DNA of 64,000 nucleotides. It comes from Nostoc sp. 'Lobaria pulmonaria (5183) cyanobiont' (GTDB taxonomy: Bacteria; Cyanobacteriota; Cyanobacteriia; Cyanobacteriales; Nostocaceae). The stretch spans positions 1,423,501 to 1,487,500 of the forward strand of contig NZ_CP026692.1 of the NCBI RefSeq assembly GCF_002949795.1. Reading direction: 5' to 3'. A program made the position numbers and the translations under genes. This document shows, piece by piece, positions 52,738 through 62,300 of this stretch (positions within the stretch are counted from its first letter, which is position 1; every line of letters starts with the position of its first letter). Below the pieces are notes generated by a model. It was not told the DNA's origin and ran no database searches. It saw nothing but the letters and a program-made list of their open reading frames with translations.

Positions 52738-54021
52738 TTATGCTAGTGCTGGTACAGGAATTTCCAGGTGAGGATATAAGGGGAAGCGATCGCACAATGC
52801 TGCTACCCGTTGCCGACAATCTTGGGTTACTACCTCGGAATCTGGAGAAAGCAGGCGATCGCTAATAATATTTCCAATCTCGGTAAATTCTGCTACTCCT
52901 AAGCCCCGTGTGGTCATTGCTGGCGAACCTAACCTCAGACCACTGGTAACAAATGGCGACTGCGGATCAAAGGGAATAGTATTCTTGTTAGCAGTAATAT
53001 TCACAGTACTTACTAGCTGATCTGCCTGCTTACCAGTTAGACTCACAGAGCGTAAATCTACTAAGATTAAATGATTGTCAGTACCGTTAGATACTAACTT
53101 TAAACCACGATTTTGCAGTTGTTCGGCCAAAGCACGAGCATTTTCAATCACTTGGGCAGAATAAGTTTTAAACTCAGGCTTGAGGGCTTCTCCAAAAGCT
53201 ACTGCCTTGGCAGCAATAACGTGTTCCAATGGCCCGCCTTGGCTGCCAGGAAAAACAGATTTATCTAGCTTTTTACCTAGTTCTGCGTCGCCAGTCAAGA
53301 TTAAACCACCTCTAGGGCCGCGTAGAGTCTTATGAGTAGTTGTTGTTACTACGTGACAGTGAGGAATGGGATCGGGATGAAGACCACTGGCAACTAAACC
53401 AGCAATGTGAGCAATATCGGCAAGTAAGTAAGCGCCGATCTCATCAGCAATACTACGGAACTTTTCAAAGTCAATTACACGGGGATAAGCCGAATAACCG
53501 CAAATCAAGAGCTTAGGACGCTCCCTCAGCGCCAGCTCGCGAATTTGATCGTAGTCAAGTTGTTCTGTTTGTGGACTTACACCGTAGTGGCTAACTTGGA
53601 ACCACTTACCTGAAAAATTTACAGGGGAACCGTGGGTGAGATGTCCCCCATGAGACAAATCCATCCCCATAATTTTGTCCCCTGGTTCCAGCAGCGATAG
53701 AAATACTGCAAAATTAGCTTGTGCGCCAGAATGAGGTTGGACATTGGCATGAGCCGCACCAAATATCTGTTTAGCACGGTCGATCGCTAGTTGCTCGATT
53801 TTGTCGATAAATTCACAACCGCCATAGTAGCGTTTACCAGGTAAACCCTCAGCATATTTATTTGTCAGTACTGAACCTTGAGCCGCCAGTACAGCGGCAG
53901 AGGTAAAGTTTTCACTAGCAATCAACTCCAAATGGTCTTGCTGACGCTGTAGTTCGTCGTTGATTAACCCTGCGATCGCCGGATCGCTGGAAGAAAGAAA
54001 GTCTGAATTAGTCCTAGTCAC
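52738..54021 (-). CDS. glyA: Serine hydroxymethyltransferase
   Basis: A 427-residue SHMT, interconverting serine and glycine with tetrahydrofolate; PLP-dependent, in the cytosol, and needed for one-carbon units and photorespiration. Motifs are [46 protein letters not shown] and the PLP-lysine region [17 protein letters not shown]. The start is GTG at 54021 (VTRTNSDFL), supported by AAGGAT at nine bases. The open frame extends upstream to 54099 without conserved sequence or a better site. It is a single gene upstream of the cinA repeat gap. Confidence 0.95.
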   Translation of the reverse strand: MTRTNSDFLSSSDPAIAGLINDELQRQQDHLELIASENFTSAAVLAAQGSVLTNKYAEGLPGKRYYGGCEFIDKIEQLAIDRAKQIFGAAHANVQPHSGAQANFAVFLSLLEPGDKIMGMDLSHGGHLTHGSPVNFSGKWFQVSHYGVSPQTEQLDYDQIRELALRERPKLLICGYSAYPRVIDFEKFRSIADEIGAYLLADIAHIAGLVASGLHPDPIPHCHVVTTTTHKTLRGPRGGLILTGDAELGKKLDKSVFPGSQGGPLEHVIAAKAVAFGEALKPEFKTYSAQVIENARALAEQLQNRGLKLVSNGTDNHLILVDLRSVSLTGKQADQLVSTVNITANKNTIPFDPQSPFVTSGLRLGSPAMTTRGLGVAEFTEIGNIISDRLLSPDSEVVTQDCRQRVAALCDRFPLYPHLEIPVPALA

Positions 54022-54408
54022 TTGAATTATCCTTATGGAAATTTGTACAACGGCTGATTTTGGTTGGACGCAGCACCTAAATATACAGTCAAAAACCATT
54101 GCTCTTGACTGCTGTACAGAGGCGATTAATAGTCTCCGTACTCTGAAGGTTTATTTGTGCCAACTTATTTATTATTAGACCCAAGCTCGATTAATGCATT
54201 AATTATCATAACGTTGCTTTTTGAAATCCTCACCTTGCTGCATGTTGTGAGGCCGTTAGACAGTATTCTTTATGAACCTGTGTGAAATAATGCTTACTGC
54301 GATCGCTGCTCTGTAGAATGAACTTCAGAATGATTCGTGAACAACAAGAACCCCGACTTCTATAATAAGTCGGGGTTCTGCGGGTTGCAGTTCTCACAAA
54401 TCAAAAAA
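54022..54408. other. Intergenic region upstream of glyA
   Basis: 387 bp containing a GGCGATTAATAGTCTCC-type stretch and, at its left, glyA's leader. The only strong structure is the hairpin at 54347-54379. Nothing coding was seen. Confidence 0.5.
54347..54379. terminator. 13-bp perfect hairpin, probable minus-strand terminator
   Basis: AGAACCCCGACTT (54347-54359) pairs with AAGTCGGGGTTCT (54367-54379), loop CTATAAT. On the minus strand it is followed by TTGTTGTT, just after the 83-residue gene. The same 13-nt arm is present alone at 2281-2293, so it also belongs to a dispersed family. Confidence 0.65.
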
Positions 54409-54660
54409 TCAAATAGGGTTAATATAGCGATTTTGATAGTAAGCCAAAATCTGGTTAACTCGTTGCCGACTTTCTAAGTTAGAGTTTGGTGTCCACGAGA
54501 GGCTCAAGCCAGCAATTTGACTTTGATTATAATCAAACTGTTGGGATGACTGGGGAATTAAATCCACTTTCACCCCTTCAACTTGACGTAAATGAGCTGC
54601 TATTTCTCTATAAACAGCTAAAGGCAAACCAGCAAATTCAACTTTTTCATTAGTCTCCAT
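54409..54660 (-). CDS. Small conserved-looking protein
   Basis: An 83-residue soluble protein, METNEKVEFAGLPLAVYREI then LRQVEGVKVDLIPQSSQQF, ending RVNQILAYYQNRYINPI. The core 'GLPLAVYREIAAHLRQVEGV' is an ordinary helix-strand mix that I associate with small cyanobacterial proteins of unknown function. It begins two bases after the stop of the PilP-like lipoprotein gene, so the two are very likely in one operon. It carries no signal peptide. Confidence 0.65.
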   Translation of the reverse strand: METNEKVEFAGLPLAVYREIAAHLRQVEGVKVDLIPQSSQQFDYNQSQIAGLSLSWTPNSNLESRQRVNQILAYYQNRYINPI

Positions 54661-54662
54661 CT

Positions 54663-55538
54663 TTATGAAGCTCCCACATTAAAAGAATTTTGGGGGGGCG
54701 TTGTCACTGAGATAGCATTGCCGGTAGCAGATGCAGCTGACGACGTTGATTTGACAGCCCCTTCCCCTACCATTTTGGCAACTTCAATACCATATTGTTC
54801 CAAAATCACGATGGGGTTGTAGCCCTGATTCATTTCAATGCGTTTAATCAGTACGCCATTTGCTAATCGTTGTCCCGCCTGTACATAGCGACTTGTTGGT
54901 TCATCGGGTACTTTGATAATTGCCTGTGGTTCTTTACTAATTAAAACTACACCAGTCACAACCACTGCCCTTGCTAACTCAGGCTGTGCTGGCGGTGGCA
55001 ATACAGAGACTAAAGTGGGGTTGGGGACAACTTGAGGCAAAACTTTAGGCAACACTGAAGTCAAGGTAGGATTGACTTTTTTAGTCAAGATAGGATTGAC
55101 TTTTTTTGGTAGAGAAGAAACGTTGTTTTTCTTTGGATTTAAAGCAATGCTGCGTGTTGGAAGTTTTAGTTTTACTATGGTTGCAGTAGGTAGCTTAGGC
55201 AACACGGGAACTGGTCTTCCAGATGTTTTAGCCATTCCGGGAAGAGTCTGCCCGAAAAGTTGTGTAAAAGGATCGCTTCGATCTTTTGATACCACAAGTT
55301 CTCGTGCCCGCTCTGTAGCATTAGTGGATTGAATCAAGTTAACAGATGCAAGATTAACTTGTGAAACCTGTTTGGCAGGTATCACTGGATTCTTAAAAGA
55401 TTGAGCCGCTGGTGGCGACTTTTTTGCTATTTTGGGAATTGGCACAGGATTGATAGCTTGTTGTGTATCTTCAGAAGCACATCCAGCGATCGCCAAAGTT
55501 AGAATAGCTGCAATTGTAATTTTTGAAGTTCTGCCCAT
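54663..55538 (-). CDS. Lipoprotein with a PilP/GspC-like C terminus
   Basis: A 291-residue predicted lipoprotein. The N terminus MGRTSKITIAAILTLAIAGC is a signal peptide with lipobox LAIAGC. The middle is Pro/Lys-rich low complexity (residues 25-185), including a short tandem repeat (KKVNPILTKKVNPTLT). The C terminus (about 190-260) has VVVTGVVLISKEPQAIIKVP, SRYVQAGQRLANGVLIKRIE and VILEQYGIEVAKMVGEG, the PilP/GspC-type beta module that links inner-membrane pilus or secretion parts to the secretin. It lies downstream of sigF on the same strand, 170 bp away, and directly upstream of the 83-residue gene. Confidence 0.65.
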   Translation of the reverse strand: MGRTSKITIAAILTLAIAGCASEDTQQAINPVPIPKIAKKSPPAAQSFKNPVIPAKQVSQVNLASVNLIQSTNATERARELVVSKDRSDPFTQLFGQTLPGMAKTSGRPVPVLPKLPTATIVKLKLPTRSIALNPKKNNVSSLPKKVNPILTKKVNPTLTSVLPKVLPQVVPNPTLVSVLPPPAQPELARAVVVTGVVLISKEPQAIIKVPDEPTSRYVQAGQRLANGVLIKRIEMNQGYNPIVILEQYGIEVAKMVGEGAVKSTSSAASATGNAISVTTPPQNSFNVGAS

Positions 55539-55704
55539 GAGCCTTTCTCAAAAGCCATTGGAAAATTGAAAAGTGGAAATCAACATGCCTAAAATTTGGA
55601 TCAAAGGCAAAGTATGTTCCCTTTATAACCTAATTTTTTACATTTTAAGGGTTATTTTTAGCACTGCTTACCCAGTATAACTGCGGTTTGGTGTTTGCTA
55701 GCAG

Positions 55705-56481
55705 TCAATCTTCTGCCACACCCATAAGCTCTTTCATCAAATCCAGTCCTTTCTTGACTCTACGGGAAACTGTTACTACACTGATGCCCAGATGTTCTGC
55801 AACTTGTTTTTGGGTCAAATCTTGCAAAAACACACATTCCAACACGTCGCGGGTGCGTTTCTCTAGTTGAACCAATGCTTGTTGTAAGCGAAGTTGGTCT
55901 TCTTGTGCCAGTTGAAAGCTGCGATAGTGAGGATCTGGAACCAATTCTCCCAAGCAGGTAGAACCTTCTTCTCCATCTTGGATTGGCACATCAAGACTCA
56001 AAGGAGCGCGATTGACCCATGCTAATTTAATTTCTTGCCATTCATTTGGAGAAATTTCCAGTGCCGCTGCTAATTCCGAGTCGGTTGGTTGACGATTGTG
56101 TTTTTCACGCCAAGAACGTGATACTCCTATTGCTTGCTGTTGGAGTGCTAACCATCTCCGAGGAATTCGCACGGTGACACCTTTATCTCGGAGATAGTGT
56201 TGAATTTCACCCCGAATATAGGGAAGAGCGTAGGAACTGAAGGCATGTCCCTTGGAAATTTCAAATCTTTCAATAGCTCTGATTAAACCCAAACATCCAA
56301 CCTGGAGCAAATCATCGTAGGTTTCATGACATTGATTTGTCCAGTAGTGAGCTTCTTTTCTCACCAGTCCAAAATTGAGTTTTACCAGTTGATTGCGGAT
56401 ATTTTCTGACGGAGATTGCTGATATTCTCGCAACAACTGCCAAATTTCGTGCTTTAGTTCAGTGGTGACTGTGGTAGGCAT
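55705..56481 (-). CDS. sigF: RNA polymerase sigma factor SigF (group 3)
   Basis: A 258-residue group 3 sigma-70-type factor with regions 2, 3 and 4. Region 2 includes LLQVGCLGLIRAIERFEIS and FSSYALPYIRGEIQHYLRD, and region 4 ends KQVAEHLGISVVTVSRRVKK. It resembles cyanobacterial SigF, which in Synechocystis controls pilus and motility genes. The ATG at 56481 (MPTTVTTEL) is preferred to a TTG at 56514, which gives a poorly conserved extension. No strong ribosome site is apparent for either. The PilP-like lipoprotein gene downstream fits a pilus regulon, but is not proof. Confidence 0.9.
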   Translation of the reverse strand: MPTTVTTELKHEIWQLLREYQQSPSENIRNQLVKLNFGLVRKEAHYWTNQCHETYDDLLQVGCLGLIRAIERFEISKGHAFSSYALPYIRGEIQHYLRDKGVTVRIPRRWLALQQQAIGVSRSWREKHNRQPTDSELAAALEISPNEWQEIKLAWVNRAPLSLDVPIQDGEEGSTCLGELVPDPHYRSFQLAQEDQLRLQQALVQLEKRTRDVLECVFLQDLTQKQVAEHLGISVVTVSRRVKKGLDLMKELMGVAED

Positions 56482-56589
56482 AGCACCGGGTTTATTGAGC
56501 AAATAAAGAATCAATTATTCGCTTTTAAATTCAGCTGCGATCGCACGATATTAAAGGAAATATTGCGCTATATTTCCTAAGCATTTGCT

Positions 56590-56724
56590 ATGGTAGATAA
56601 TAAAGATTTTCTATCAAAACTCCATAGGTTACTTGACAATCGAGCAAAATTTAAATGGGCGAAATCGCTATTTAGTTGGTTATTTATCTTTGGTATGATC
56701 TGTAGCTTTTTTAGAACCACATAG
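56590..56724 (+). CDS. Possible 44-residue membrane peptide
   Basis: The ATG at 56590 opens a frame to TAG at 56722-56724. Residues 1-24 are charged (MVDNKDFLSKLHRLLDNRAKF) and residues 26-41 form a hydrophobic segment (SLFSWLFIFGMICSFF), then RTT. There is no Shine-Dalgarno sequence. The amphipathic-plus-membrane layout resembles small regulatory peptides or a type I toxin, but could be chance in AT-rich DNA. Confidence 0.3.
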   Translation: MVDNKDFLSKLHRLLDNRAKFKWAKSLFSWLFIFGMICSFFRTT

Positions 56725-56956
56725 AAATAAAATATAAAATTAATCACTAAATATCAAACCGAGATTGTACTTAATTTGAATTAATTAATGATGAAGTTAA
56801 TTTAGAGAAACAAAACAACAGTAGTTGAGCTTTTGTTTGATAAGCAAAAGTTAGATTTACAGTGAAACTACGTACTCTTTCAACTAAAATTTATCCAATA
56901 ATTAAAAATTACTAATAATTTAAAAAAATCTTATGTATATTTACGCAAGCCCAATA

Positions 56957-56981
56957 AAAAAAGGGCATCTCACCCTTTTTT
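56957..56981. terminator. Intrinsic terminator, GGG/CCC with T-runs both ways
   Basis: AAAAAAGGG (56957-56965), loop CATCTCA, CCCTTTTTT (56973-56981). It works in either orientation. Confidence 0.8.
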
Positions 56982-57141
56982 GTACTTAAGTCTATAGTGT
57001 TTTAATGAAAGGCAAAAGGTTAAACAGATGAATCAAATGACCCATAAGACTGAGGGATAAAAATTTTCCCAATTGCCAGGGCTATTTTGCCCCCAATTTT
57101 ACTCAGATTTCACTTTTCCCAATTTTTGTAGAAAATCTATC

Positions 57142-57164
57142 TACCCTCTTGAAAAAAGAGGGTA
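57142..57164. terminator. Hairpin just downstream of psbO
   Basis: TACCCTCTT (57142-57150) and AAGAGGGTA (57156-57164), loop GAAAA. It lies about 80 bp past the psbO stop. The minus-strand tail is not T-rich, so it may instead stabilise the mRNA 3' end. Confidence 0.6.
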
Positions 57165-57246
57165 AATAGGTTAACTTTTGCGATCAAGTCTGATACTTAC
57201 AGAATTGTCATTCTGAGTGCCAGTCAGTTGCCTTACTTTCGAGGAT

Positions 57247-58080
57247 TTAGCCACGAGTCGGTTCAACCCGTCCATAAAATAGACCGCGAATCTTGACTTC
57301 TTTAGGTTCGCCAGCACCTAAATCTGTATCAGATGGCTGTTCGCTCTCGAAAGTACCAGCAATTTCACCACTAGAGCCATCTATTTTAGCGATTTGCAGA
57401 GAAATCTTGCCATTAAGATTTTCAGCACGCTTGACGTTAGTGCGGGTAAGCTCTTCATCATCTGCTTGGGCGGGGAGAGCCACGGCATTATCGTAGCCAC
57501 TGACGACACCACGACCTTTGGGATCTAGGAAGGCAGCACCACGATAGGAAGGAACTTTGAAAGTGCCTTCAAAGTCCGTAGAGGTGTTAATACTGGTCAA
57601 ACTGGGTTGGGTTTGAGCAACCAAGTTTTTGATAGTGAAGAGGAAAGGTACTCGCTCGCCACCAGGAAGTTGCACAGTGATGGCTTGGAAGTCAAGACCA
57701 TCAGTTTCCACAAAGGTGAGGCTATTATCTGAGTTGATTTTTAGGTTGCCTTGCACCTGGTCAATGGTGGAAGTGTATCTGGTCAACAATTTGCCAGCAA
57801 CAAATTCTGCTTCTTGGCGTTTATTAGCAGGTTCTTCTTTGATGAAGAAGCTAGTTGGTTCCAAGCAAAGTTCTTTGATGGCATAGGACTGGCTAGAATC
57901 AATGGGAATAGAGCCACGGCGTGTTTCTGTTAGTTGGGGGCATTTGTTAGCCAAGCCAGTGCCGCGAATTTGATCGTAAGTGAGTACATCTCTACTGCTA
58001 GTAGCAGGAGCATCACTACAAGCAGTTATTAGCCCCAGGCACAAAGCCAAGAATGCAACAATTAAAGCGCGATACCTCAT
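57247..58080 (-). CDS. psbO: Photosystem II manganese-stabilising protein PsbO
   Basis: A 277-residue PsbO, the extrinsic lumenal protein that stabilises the oxygen-evolving manganese cluster. It has a signal peptide with a lipobox-like end (MRYRALIVAFLALCLGLITAC). The mature protein starts LTYDQIRGTGLANKCPQL and continues to the conserved GRGVVSGYDNAVALPAQADD and EVKIRGLFYGRVEP. Two cysteines after the processing site (in ANKCPQL and KELCLEP) form the known disulphide. The ATG at 58080 is chosen over a TTG six codons upstream because GAGGTTGACC lies just before it. It is monocistronic. Confidence 0.96.
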   Translation of the reverse strand: MRYRALIVAFLALCLGLITACSDAPATSSRDVLTYDQIRGTGLANKCPQLTETRRGSIPIDSSQSYAIKELCLEPTSFFIKEEPANKRQEAEFVAGKLLTRYTSTIDQVQGNLKINSDNSLTFVETDGLDFQAITVQLPGGERVPFLFTIKNLVAQTQPSLTSINTSTDFEGTFKVPSYRGAAFLDPKGRGVVSGYDNAVALPAQADDEELTRTNVKRAENLNGKISLQIAKIDGSSGEIAGTFESEQPSDTDLGAGEPKEVKIRGLFYGRVEPTRG

Positions 58081-58860
58081 GGTCAACCTCAATCTCAAAA
58101 ATTAATATCTAAGTTGTAAAACTGCATCGAAGCTTTGATCTCTGATGAGAAGCCGCTACTCTGCGAAAAGCTACTTTTGTTCGGACACGGCTTTGCTCTG
58201 ATTAAGAGAGTTGAAGCAAGTGTTCGGGTGTCTAGTTGTCAGACGCTGCTCAAACTTTTCTCTGCTAAACGTAGTTAAACGTGTCGCTCTCTTGAGCTTG
58301 GAGTGTAAACCCCAGACTAAGTAGCACACTGCATCCATTTTGGATGTGTGTCACTAGGGGAGCAAAAAACCAGCAGTTTTACTGTTGGTGGCATTTGTTA
58401 GAGTTGGGCAGGTGAGTAAGCCTCATACAGAGATGCATAAATGTTTGCCTCGAAAAGTGCGAACAGGAGTGTTTGCTTCGCACTTTGCTTTTGCTGATGG
58501 CAAAAGCGTCGTCGCCCAAGTCTTTTTGTATCATGTATGTGACGCCACTACATACAGCCCATTTTTGGATGGGTAAATCAGCCAGATCATACGATTTTTT
58601 TTAACTCAAAATCAAAGTTCTCAAAATCCAAGAAAGTCTCGTCCCGATCGCATCTAGCTTCTGTAGAGCCTATGCTATAGGTTACTACGCTCTTTTTGGA
58701 GCGATCGCAATTGCTTTTGATAAAGATACAAATCTAGTTATATTCACCCCTAACTAGGGCAAGTGAGGAGATGCAGTGACAGGGAAACAACTAACAAACT
58801 AGGGAAAATTAAAAATCTCCGGTAAATTTGAGTTGACCTCATTTATACGCAAAGGATGGC
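58081..58860. other. Long upstream region between psbO and the 115-residue gene
   Basis: 780 bp, divergent. It holds the psbO leader and several short hairpins: CATCC-ATTTT-GGATG near 58332, CCAGCAG-TTTTA-CTGTTGG near 58369 and CCCAT-TTTT-GGATGGG near 58558. A weak 63-codon frame at 58385-58576 is probably not real. No known RNA was recognised, although the hairpin density makes a regulatory transcript possible. Confidence 0.4.
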
Positions 58861-59208
58861 ATGAACGATCACAAAAATATTGAATCAGAGAAGTTATCTG
58901 GTAAACTGCAAGCGATCGCAACTGTGGTGTCTGATGCAGCTACAGCTTCTGAAGGCGATACTGTAGCTCTTTTGGCTTTGCTGCGACAATTGGAGCAGTT
59001 GCACCGAGAGATCCGGGATGGGGTTTTTCAAGAGAGTTTGCCTGTTAACCGTCGCCAACTTTATTCACTGCTGAAAGATATTGAGTCTGAGGGAGGCTGG
59101 CCCTATATTGAGCGTATGAGGCTACAAGCCTTTTTAGCGAATTTGCCACAAGAGGCTCCCGAAGAAAATAGCCATGAACTCTTGGAGAGCGATCGCTCTT
59201 TGGGTTGA
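58861..59208 (+). CDS. Cyanobacterial protein of unknown function
   Basis: A 115-residue soluble, mainly helical protein: SGKLQAIATVVSDAATASEG, then LLALLRQLEQLHREIRDGVF, a loop SLPVNRRQLYSLLKDIESEG and a last helix WPYIERMRLQAFLANL. It is rich in acidic residues. I recognise no named family, though the 'LYxLLKDIExxGGWPYIxRxxLxxF' block looks like a conserved motif, and the frame is well formed. It converges on the giant WD40 gene; no ribosome site is clear (AAAGGATGGC before ATG). Confidence 0.65.
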   Translation: MNDHKNIESEKLSGKLQAIATVVSDAATASEGDTVALLALLRQLEQLHREIRDGVFQESLPVNRRQLYSLLKDIESEGGWPYIERMRLQAFLANLPQEAPEENSHELLESDRSLG

Positions 59209-59325
59209 TTAGGTCGAAATTTATTTCTAGCTCTGAATTAACAACTTTGATCGCCTCATCAACCGCTAAATCAAGAGCGGTTACTCATTGAGGCTTCAAC
59301 CTAATTCATAATTCGTAATTCGTAA

Positions 59326-62300
59326 TTAAAAAGGGTTTGTACGGTTTATGCCATCACAAAGAAGGCGATCGCGCTCCTCAAGATTGTGGTTGTGCTTAAG
59401 GTAATCACCCACCCAATCGCAACCACGGACAAGCAGATCATCAAGATGTAAATTCCACAGAATTACCGTGTTGTCATCACTAGCTGATGCTAGTGTTTGA
59501 CCATCTGGGCTAAAACTGACACTTAATACTCCAGCGCGATGTCCATTAAGACTTTTAATTAACTTGCCTTCAGGACTCCAGAGTTTCACTGTACTGTCCC
59601 AACTGGCGGCAGCGAGTAATTCACCATTGGGACTGAAAGTCACGGCATTGACGCTATCGCTGTACCCTTTTAATAAGGTTTTTAATAACGTCCCATCTCG
59701 TCGCCACAGTTTCACGGTGTTATCCCAGCTGGCAGAAGCCAGTAACTCATCAGTTGGACTAAAGCTGACACCTGTCACCCTGCTGTCATGGGGCGAGAAA
59801 GTTTTTAACAATGTACCATCCTGTTGCCAAAGTTTAACAGTTTGGTCATCACTGGCAGAGGCTAAAACTTGACTATTATGGCTGAAGTTTACGCTATTTA
59901 CCGAATCCTGATGCCCCACTAAGGTTTTGAGTAACTTGCCCTCACGGTTCCAAAGTTTCACTGTTTTATCTTTGCTAGCTGATGCCAAAAACTGACCATC
60001 AGGACTGAAATTCACGCTCATCACACTATTGCTATGCCCGTGGAGAGTCATGATTAAAGTACCGTCCAACCGCCAAAGTTTCACTGTTTTGTCAAAACTT
60101 CCTGAAGCCAGCATTTCACCTTTGGGGTCAAAACTGACACTAGTAACTTCATTTGTATGCCCCACTAAAGTTTTGTAAAGTCGGGTTTTAACCTCGCCAC
60201 TACTGGTGTATCGTTGCCAAAGTTTTACAGTGCGATCGCGACTACCAGAAGCTAGCATCCGGCCATCGGGACTCCAAGCAATGCTCAAAACTCGCTTCCG
60301 ATGCCCTTGAAGAATAGACGGTCTTGGGGCGTCTAAACTCCATAGTTTAACGCTTTTGTCGTAACTTCCTGAGGCTAGCAATTTGTTATTTGGACTGAAA
60401 GCTAAACTGACAACATAATCGCTGTGTCCTTTGAAGGTTTTGAGTAAAGTACCAGTAGTACTCCAGAGGTTTATGGTTTTGTCATCACCTGCAGAAGCTA
60501 ACTTTTTACTATCGGAACTAAAGCTCAAACTCCACACTGTTTTGCTATGCTGCCGTAAAGTTTTGTAAGGACGAAAGTCAAAACCGTCTTTAGTGCTGTT
60601 ACTTTCCCTTTGCCAAAGTTTCACTGTCTTATCTAGACCAGCTGAGGCCAAGAATTTACCGTCCGGGCTGAAAACAGCTATCATCACAGCCTGTTGATGT
60701 CCCTGCAAACTTGTAACAAGATTACCGTTCCGTCGCCAGATTTTCACTGTCTTGTCATCGCTGGCCGAAGCGATGAATTGACCATCGGGACTGAAGTTTA
60801 CCCAGTTAACCCATCCTCGATGCCCTTTCAGTATTTTTACTAAGCTACCGTCTTTACGCCAGAGTTTTACGGTTGTATCCTTACTAGCAGTAGCTAACAA
60901 TTCGCCATCAGGACTGAAATTAACGCTGTCAACCGAATCTCCGTATCCTTTCAGGGTTTTATATGGCTTGGGGTCAAATTCACCTGTAACTGGGTTTTTG
61001 TGCCAAATTTGCACTGTTTTGTCGAGGCTGGCAGACGCTAGGGTTTGACCATCAGGGCTAAAACTTACACAGGTGACAGCATCAGTGTGACCTTTGAGGG
61101 TTTGGAGTAAGGTACCGTCAGGACGCCAAAGTTTCACCGTTCGATCTAGGCTACCTGATGCTAGCAACTGACCATCCGGGCTGAAAGTTACTCCCCAGAC
61201 AACATCAGTGTGCCCTTCCAAGCGGTTAACCTCGGTTACCCCATAAACTGCTTGTTGCAAGGCTGTCACTACCCGCATTCGGGTATCTGGCTGCACGATC
61301 TCTGCTTGTTTAAGTCCTCTCCAAGCCCGCAAACCTTCTAATAGGGCATCAAATTCTTTATTAGAGGCAAACAAAGCTTCGCTAGCAGCAGCGATTCCAC
61401 TAATTTTCAAGTTGGTTTCACTGCGTTCAGCTCGTAGAGTTTGACGAACTGCTGCTCTTTTTTGTAAGTCGGCTTGCCACCATAACGCTGCTATTGTTCC
61501 CCCCATAATTGCTAAGATTGCACCTGCTATCCGTGCTTCTCGCAGTCGTCGTTGCAATACCAAATTTAGTTGCTTTTGACTGAGTTGTTGGGCTGCTTCC
61601 GCTCTAGTTTTTTCAAATTTGATTTTTTCTAATTCGGCGAGCATACCATAGTTGTTCTTTTGGCGAATTGGTTCAACTAAATAATCGTGAACCAACTGGT
61701 AGCGATCGCCTAACTCTTCTCTAACTCGCAATACCAATCCTGAACCCACCAATATTTCTAAGATCAGTTCTCCAACTTTGTCAAAACTTGATATCGTATC
61801 TATATCATAATTATTAACTAATGCAGCCGCTAAATCAGCTTTAGTTTTTAAAGGTCGTGTCCCCTTTTCATCTGTTAACTCAAATAATAATTTCCAACTT
61901 AACTCTTCGTTCTCTTGACCGCAGTCTTTGATAACTTCCCCCAACCAGCGTTCCACCAATTTTGCCGAGCCACCACAAAGCTTATATTCTGCAAGTGTCG
62001 TAATGTTTTCTATTTGTAGTTGAGCACCAACTATTTGTAATTCAATTGGATGTACTTCGTCTAGTTCTCCTGTCAAATCCTGGACTAATCGGTTAATTAA
62101 TTCCTCACTTAGTTCATAATGTGAACGTTGAGTAAGACTGTGAATTATGGCTTTGGCATCTTGGCTAGAGAATTTTCCTAAATAGTAGCGAATATCCTTA
62201 TCAAGAATATTTTTATTAATTACTCCTAAATCATATAAGCCAGTACTATTTTTCTGACTCAAACGTTCAAACTCTAATAAATGATGCAAGTAATCTTCTC

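Larger units (their letters stand above)
56482..57246. other. Long gap between sigF and psbO
   Basis: 765 bp, mostly AT-rich. It contains a possible 44-codon membrane-peptide ORF at 56590-56724 and two hairpins (56957-56981 and 57142-57164), which probably terminate psbO on the minus strand. No known RNA was recognised. Confidence 0.5.

Noticed and set aside
58385-58576. A 63-codon frame upstream of the 115-residue gene
   Set aside because: It spans several small hairpins, has no ribosome site and the translation lacks recognisable pattern.
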